From Candidatus Symbiopectobacterium sp. 'North America' (lineage in GTDB: Bacteria; Pseudomonadota; Gammaproteobacteria; Enterobacterales; Enterobacteriaceae): a stretch of 64,000 nucleotides of DNA. Under the pieces are notes generated by a model. That model was not told the origin of the DNA. It did no database searches and saw nothing but the letters and a program-made list of their open reading frames with translations. The position numbers and the translations under genes were made by a program. Of this stretch, positions 60,620 to 64,000 are shown piece by piece. The stretch is from contig NZ_PEHF01000040.1 in assembly GCF_015762685.1 (NCBI RefSeq), positions 1-64,000 on the forward strand, written 5' to 3'. Numbering within the stretch: the stretch's first letter is position 1; each line of letters begins with the position of its first letter.

Positions 60620-60877
60620 TTATTGAAACAGGTTCGCTTTGGCATAGGCTTCGAAATCGGTGCAACCGCCGATGTGTTTTTCGTCCAAAAAGATCTGCGG
60701 AACCGTCTCAACCGGCTTACCCACGGTTTTAGACAGGTCGTCTTTGGTGATCCCTTCTGCGTGAATATCAACGTAGCGGAAACTGAAGTCGTCACGTTGT
60801 TTGGTCAGTTTTTCTGCCAGCGCTTTGGCGCGAACACAGTAAGGGCAGCCAGGGCGGCCAAAAATAACAGCAAACAT
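60620..60877 (-). CDS. grxA: Glutaredoxin 1
   Basis: Cytoplasmic redox protein of 85 residues, glutathione-dependent reductant of ribonucleotide reductase, PAPS reductase and OxyR. Active site CPYC at residues 11-14 (GRPGCPYCVRAK). The glutathione-binding TVPQIFLDEKHIGGCTDFEAYAK is intact. Start ATG 60877 behind AAGGAG. In E. coli grxA is OxyR-regulated; I did not identify an OxyR site. Convergent with ybjM. Confidence 0.95.
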   Translation of the reverse strand: MFAVIFGRPGCPYCVRAKALAEKLTKQRDDFSFRYVDIHAEGITKDDLSKTVGKPVETVPQIFLDEKHIGGCTDFEAYAKANLFQ

Positions 60878-61141
60878 GTTAACTCCTTATCAAAACAAAA
60901 GGCGGTAAACGATATTATCCTCGTCTTTCTGTAGGGGTACTATGCCCCCCATCTGCGCTGAAAAAAAAGCAGTAAATCCCTGTTACATTAATATGTGATG
61001 GCTATCAAACCGCATAACATACGCTGAGCGGCATTGGTCAGTCGCGACGGCTGGCTTATACTGCCTGTTAAGCGCCTGGCTATCCGGTTCACTAAGCCGA
61101 CCCCGCGATCTTCAGGACACACCATCATAAGGACACGAAGC

Positions 61142-61864
61142 GTGACGCCAACTATCGATCTGCTGCTAAACCATCGATTCATTCGTGCTTTTAGCACACA
61201 GTCTATTGCGCCAGATGCGCGCGACGCCATTATTGCTGCTGCCCAGAGCGCGTCCAGTTCGAGTTTTTTACAATGCAGCTCCATTATTCGCATTACCGAT
61301 CCCACTCTGCGCCAAACGTTGGCCCATTATTGTGGCGATCAGCAGCATGTGGCCGACACCGCCGAGTTTTGGGTGTTTTGTGCCGATTTCCATCGCCACC
61401 TGGACATTTTTTCGCAGGCGCAAACCGGGATGGCGGAGCAATTGCTGCTGGGATGCGTAGATACGGCACTGATGGGCCAGAACGCACTGGTCGCGGCAGA
61501 ATCGCTGGGGCTGGGCGGGGTATTCATCGGCGGTATTCGCAATCACATTGCCGATGTCACCTCGCTGTTGGCGTTGCCACAGCAAGTCTTGCCGCTGTTT
61601 GGCCTCTGCCTGGGCTACCCCGCTGCGACGCCCGACCTCAAACCGCGCCTGCCTGCCTCGCTGGTGGTGCATGAGAATGGCTATCAACCGTTAGATAAAG
61701 CGGCGTTGGCACAGTATGGCCAGCAATTGGGGGATTACTACCAGCAGCGTGGCAGTAATCGTCGTCGCGACACCTGGAGTGAGCACGTGCAGCGCACACT
61801 GCAAAAAGAGCTGAGGCTCTTTATTTTGGACTACTTGCATCAGCAAGGCTGGGCAATCAGCTAA
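61142..61864 (+). CDS. nfsA: Oxygen-insensitive NADPH nitroreductase NfsA
   Basis: FMN enzyme reducing nitroaromatics and quinones with NADPH; SoxRS-controlled in E. coli. A GTG start at 61142 gives 240 residues, same length as E. coli, beginning VTPTIDLLLNHRFIRAF. Conserved parts: SSSSFLQCSSIIRITD, AEFWVFCADFHRHL, LLLGCVDTALMGQNALVAAESLGLGGVFIGGIRN, LPLFGLCLGYPA, PDLKPRLPASLVVHE and GSNRRRDTWSEH with the NADPH-binding Arg. The frame is open upstream to 61034 (ILPVKRLAIRF), possibly the end of a decayed ybjC, which precedes nfsA in E. coli. rimK follows after 18 bases; probable operon nfsA-rimK. Confidence 0.92.
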   Translation: MTPTIDLLLNHRFIRAFSTQSIAPDARDAIIAAAQSASSSSFLQCSSIIRITDPTLRQTLAHYCGDQQHVADTAEFWVFCADFHRHLDIFSQAQTGMAEQLLLGCVDTALMGQNALVAAESLGLGGVFIGGIRNHIADVTSLLALPQQVLPLFGLCLGYPAATPDLKPRLPASLVVHENGYQPLDKAALAQYGQQLGDYYQQRGSNRRRDTWSEHVQRTLQKELRLFILDYLHQQGWAIS

Positions 61865-61882
61865 AATGTGGGTGAGGAACTG

Positions 61883-62778
61883 ATGAAGATCGCCATTTTA
61901 TCACGGGACGGCAGTCTGTACTCCTGCAAGCGGCTGCGTGAGGCCGCAGAAGCACGCAAGCACGTTGTCGATATTATTGATCCGTTCTCGTGCTACATGA
62001 ACATCAACTCTGCTGCACCCACGGTGCATTATCGCGGCCGCCAGTTGGTAAAATACGATGCGGTAATTCCTCGCATCGGCTCGCAAATTACCTTTTACGG
62101 CACCGCAGTGTTGCGCCAGTTTGAAATGCTGGGAAGCTTTGCGTTGAACAATGCGCTCTCAATCACCCGCGCACGGGACAAGTTGCATTCGCTGCAACTG
62201 CTGGCGCGCGAGGGTATCGATCTGCCGATCACCGGTTTTGCGCATTCACCGGACGATACCAGCGATCTGATCGATATGGTAGACGGTGCACCGCTGGTGG
62301 TTAAACTGGTGGAAGGCACTCAGGGGATAGGCGTGGTGTTGGCGGAAACGCGTCAGGCGGCCGAAAGCGTGATTGATGCGTTTCGCGGCCTGAATGCGCA
62401 CATTCTGGTTCAGGAGTATGTACGCGAGGCGCAGGGTAGGACATCCGCTGTCTGGTGATTGGCGATAAAGTGGTCGCGGCCATCGAACGTCAGGCCAAAG
62501 AAGGAGATTTCCGTTCCAATTTGCACCGTGGCGGCACCGCGCGCCCGGTCATTATCTCGGAACGTGAGCGTGCCATTGCGGTGAAAGCGACGCAAACGCT
62601 GGGGTTGAGCGTGGCGGGCGTGGATATTTTGCGAGCCACGCGTGGACCGCTGGTGATGGAGGTAAATGCTTCTCCCGGTCTGGAAGGGATAGAGCGCACC
62701 ACCCAACTGGATATCGCCGACATGATAATTGCGTTCATTGAGCAGCACGCACGCAACGGCGTATCGCCAGCAAGATAG
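61883..62778 (+). pseudogene. rimK: Ribosomal protein S6 glutamate ligase RimK, frameshifted
   Basis: ATP-grasp enzyme that adds Glu residues to the C-terminus of ribosomal protein S6. Start at ATG 61883 ([24 protein letters not shown]). The first frame carries the ATP-grasp region with the nucleotide-binding [42 protein letters not shown], then leaves the family sequence after EAQG and stops at 62456-62458. The next frame reads [32 protein letters not shown] and holds the metal-binding [13 protein letters not shown] one-base loss near 62437 (expected ggt tgc gac) explains the break. Without the second half the enzyme cannot bind metal or catalyse. Confidence 0.92.
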
Positions 62779-62867
62779 GCAATCCCGCTTTTCTATTGGT
62801 ATCGTGTGTAAATTTTACGTAAGCTAGTAAGGTTTTTACGTTACAGGCGCAAATGAGGCAAATTATG

Positions 62868-63347
62868 ATGGATTCACTCATCGTTCCGGATCTGAATCTG
62901 CTGCGGCGGTGGTTGGATCAACTCAATATTCTCTATTTTGAATGTGACTCCTGTCAGGCGTTGCATTTGCCCCATATGCAGAATTTCGATGGCATTTTCG
63001 ATGCCAAGGTCGATCTGATGGACGGCGTTGTTTTATTTTCTGCGCTGGCCGAGGTGAAGCCCAGCGCCTTGATTTCGCTGGCGGGCAACCTGAGCCAAAT
63101 CAATGCCAGCTCCTTGACGGTGAAAGCCTTTCTTGATGTGCAAGATGATAATCTGCCAAAGCTTATCGTCTGTCAGACGCTCGACGTGGCGGCAGGCGTG
63201 GTCATTGAGCAGTTCCGCCACTTTATGCAGCAGTCAGAAGAGCAGATCTCCATGGTTATTCTGGAAGCCTGTGCTAACAATATGCTGTTTCTTGGTGAAG
63301 AAGAAGAGACCTCTCCTGCGCGCACTCTGTCACACAGTCTGCATTGA
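62868..63347 (+). CDS. ybjN: YbjN-family protein
   Basis: Cytoplasmic protein of 159 residues (158 in E. coli) of the type III chaperone-like YbjN fold. Overproduction in E. coli affects motility, exopolysaccharide and SOS responses; the exact role is unknown. Conserved: VPDLNLLRRWLDQL, FECDSCQALHLPHMQNFDGIFDAKVDL, INASSLTVKAFLDVQDDNLPKLIVCQ and SEEQISMVILEA. I use ATG 62868; the ATG one codon earlier is also possible, both behind GAGG. Follows rimK by 89 bases. Intact. Confidence 0.9.
   Translation: MDSLIVPDLNLLRRWLDQLNILYFECDSCQALHLPHMQNFDGIFDAKVDLMDGVVLFSALAEVKPSALISLAGNLSQINASSLTVKAFLDVQDDNLPKLIVCQTLDVAAGVVIEQFRHFMQQSEEQISMVILEACANNMLFLGEEEETSPARTLSHSLH

Positions 63348-64000
<653 letters not shown>

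Noticed and set aside
60121..60732. 203-residue single protein at ybjM
   Set aside because: Only the first 90 or so residues belong to YbjM; the rest is a chance frame crossing the grxA terminator and grxA.
61034..61141. N-terminal extension of NfsA or an intact ybjC
   Set aside because: NfsA starts at VTPTID by comparison with E. coli. The upstream 36 codons could be the end of a decayed ybjC, but I could not match enough residues to annotate it.

Overview
The window is chromosomal DNA of a gamma-proteobacterium of the order Enterobacterales. Almost every gene has a close E. coli counterpart, and the order (yejM-yejL-yejK, rsuA, bcr, yejG, yejFEBA, mepS, lpxT, yeiR, yeiP, setB, fruBKA, nfo, yeiH, yeiE, lysP, folE, yeiB, sanA, rimO, yliI, yliJ, dacC, deoR, ybjL, ybjM, grxA, nfsA, rimK, ybjN, potF) is the E. 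coli K-12 order with rearrangements. The gene mix (ygaVP, a metQNI-like cluster beside dacC, Mtr beside yeiP) fits a Serratia-like member of Yersiniaceae, or a nearby family such as Pectobacteriaceae. This is inference; no ribosomal RNA is present to settle it. I see no prophage, insertion sequence, integron or CRISPR array.

The dominant feature is gene decay. At least sixteen genes that are normally intact are broken. Frameshifts hit ygaP, a dosC-like globin diguanylate cyclase, a GAF-GGDEF protein, bcr, yeiR, setB, yeiE, deoR, ybjM and rimK. Internal stops hit yejK, yejH (two), frmA, a chemoreceptor, rimO and ybjM. A CynX-like transporter has lost its 5' half. Two genes with full reading frames have lost a catalytic residue: rsuA (Asp102 to Tyr) and mepS (catalytic His to Asn). 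This load suggests a lineage under relaxed selection, such as a recently host-restricted bacterium (early-stage Serratia symbiotica or Sodalis-like), unless it reflects poor sequence quality. The point changes at conserved residues and the small in-frame deletions in bcr and setB argue against sequencing error as the whole explanation.

Layout. 1-8 kb: transporter remnant, YeeO-type MATE exporter, ygaV/ygaP, a 1.3-kb AT-rich stretch, two broken c-di-GMP synthases and yceK. 7.8-17 kb: two small secreted proteins, tRNA-Pro(GGG), yejM-yejL, yejK, rplY, yejH, yecH, rsuA, bcr. 17.5-28.5 kb: yejG, the yejABEF peptide importer, mepS, lpxT, yeiR, yeiP, mtr. 28.7-44 kb: yeiW, setB, the Cra-controlled fruBKA operon, nfo, yeiH, yeiE, lysP, a hydroxyacid dehydrogenase, a KTSC protein and a formaldehyde-detoxification cluster (LysR, frmA, fghA). 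44-64 kb: a chemoreceptor behind a FliA-type promoter, folE, yeiB, sanA, rimO, yliI, yliJ, a metQNI-like ABC importer, dacC, deoR, ybjL, ybjM, grxA, nfsA, rimK, ybjN and the start of potF.

Losses cluster by function. Three ribosome-modifying enzymes (RsuA, RimO, RimK) are predicted inactive, as are two diguanylate cyclases, a chemoreceptor and two regulators (DeoR, YeiE). The transport, cell-envelope, fructose and DNA-repair genes are mostly intact. Comparisons with E. coli proteins are from memory, not from a database search.
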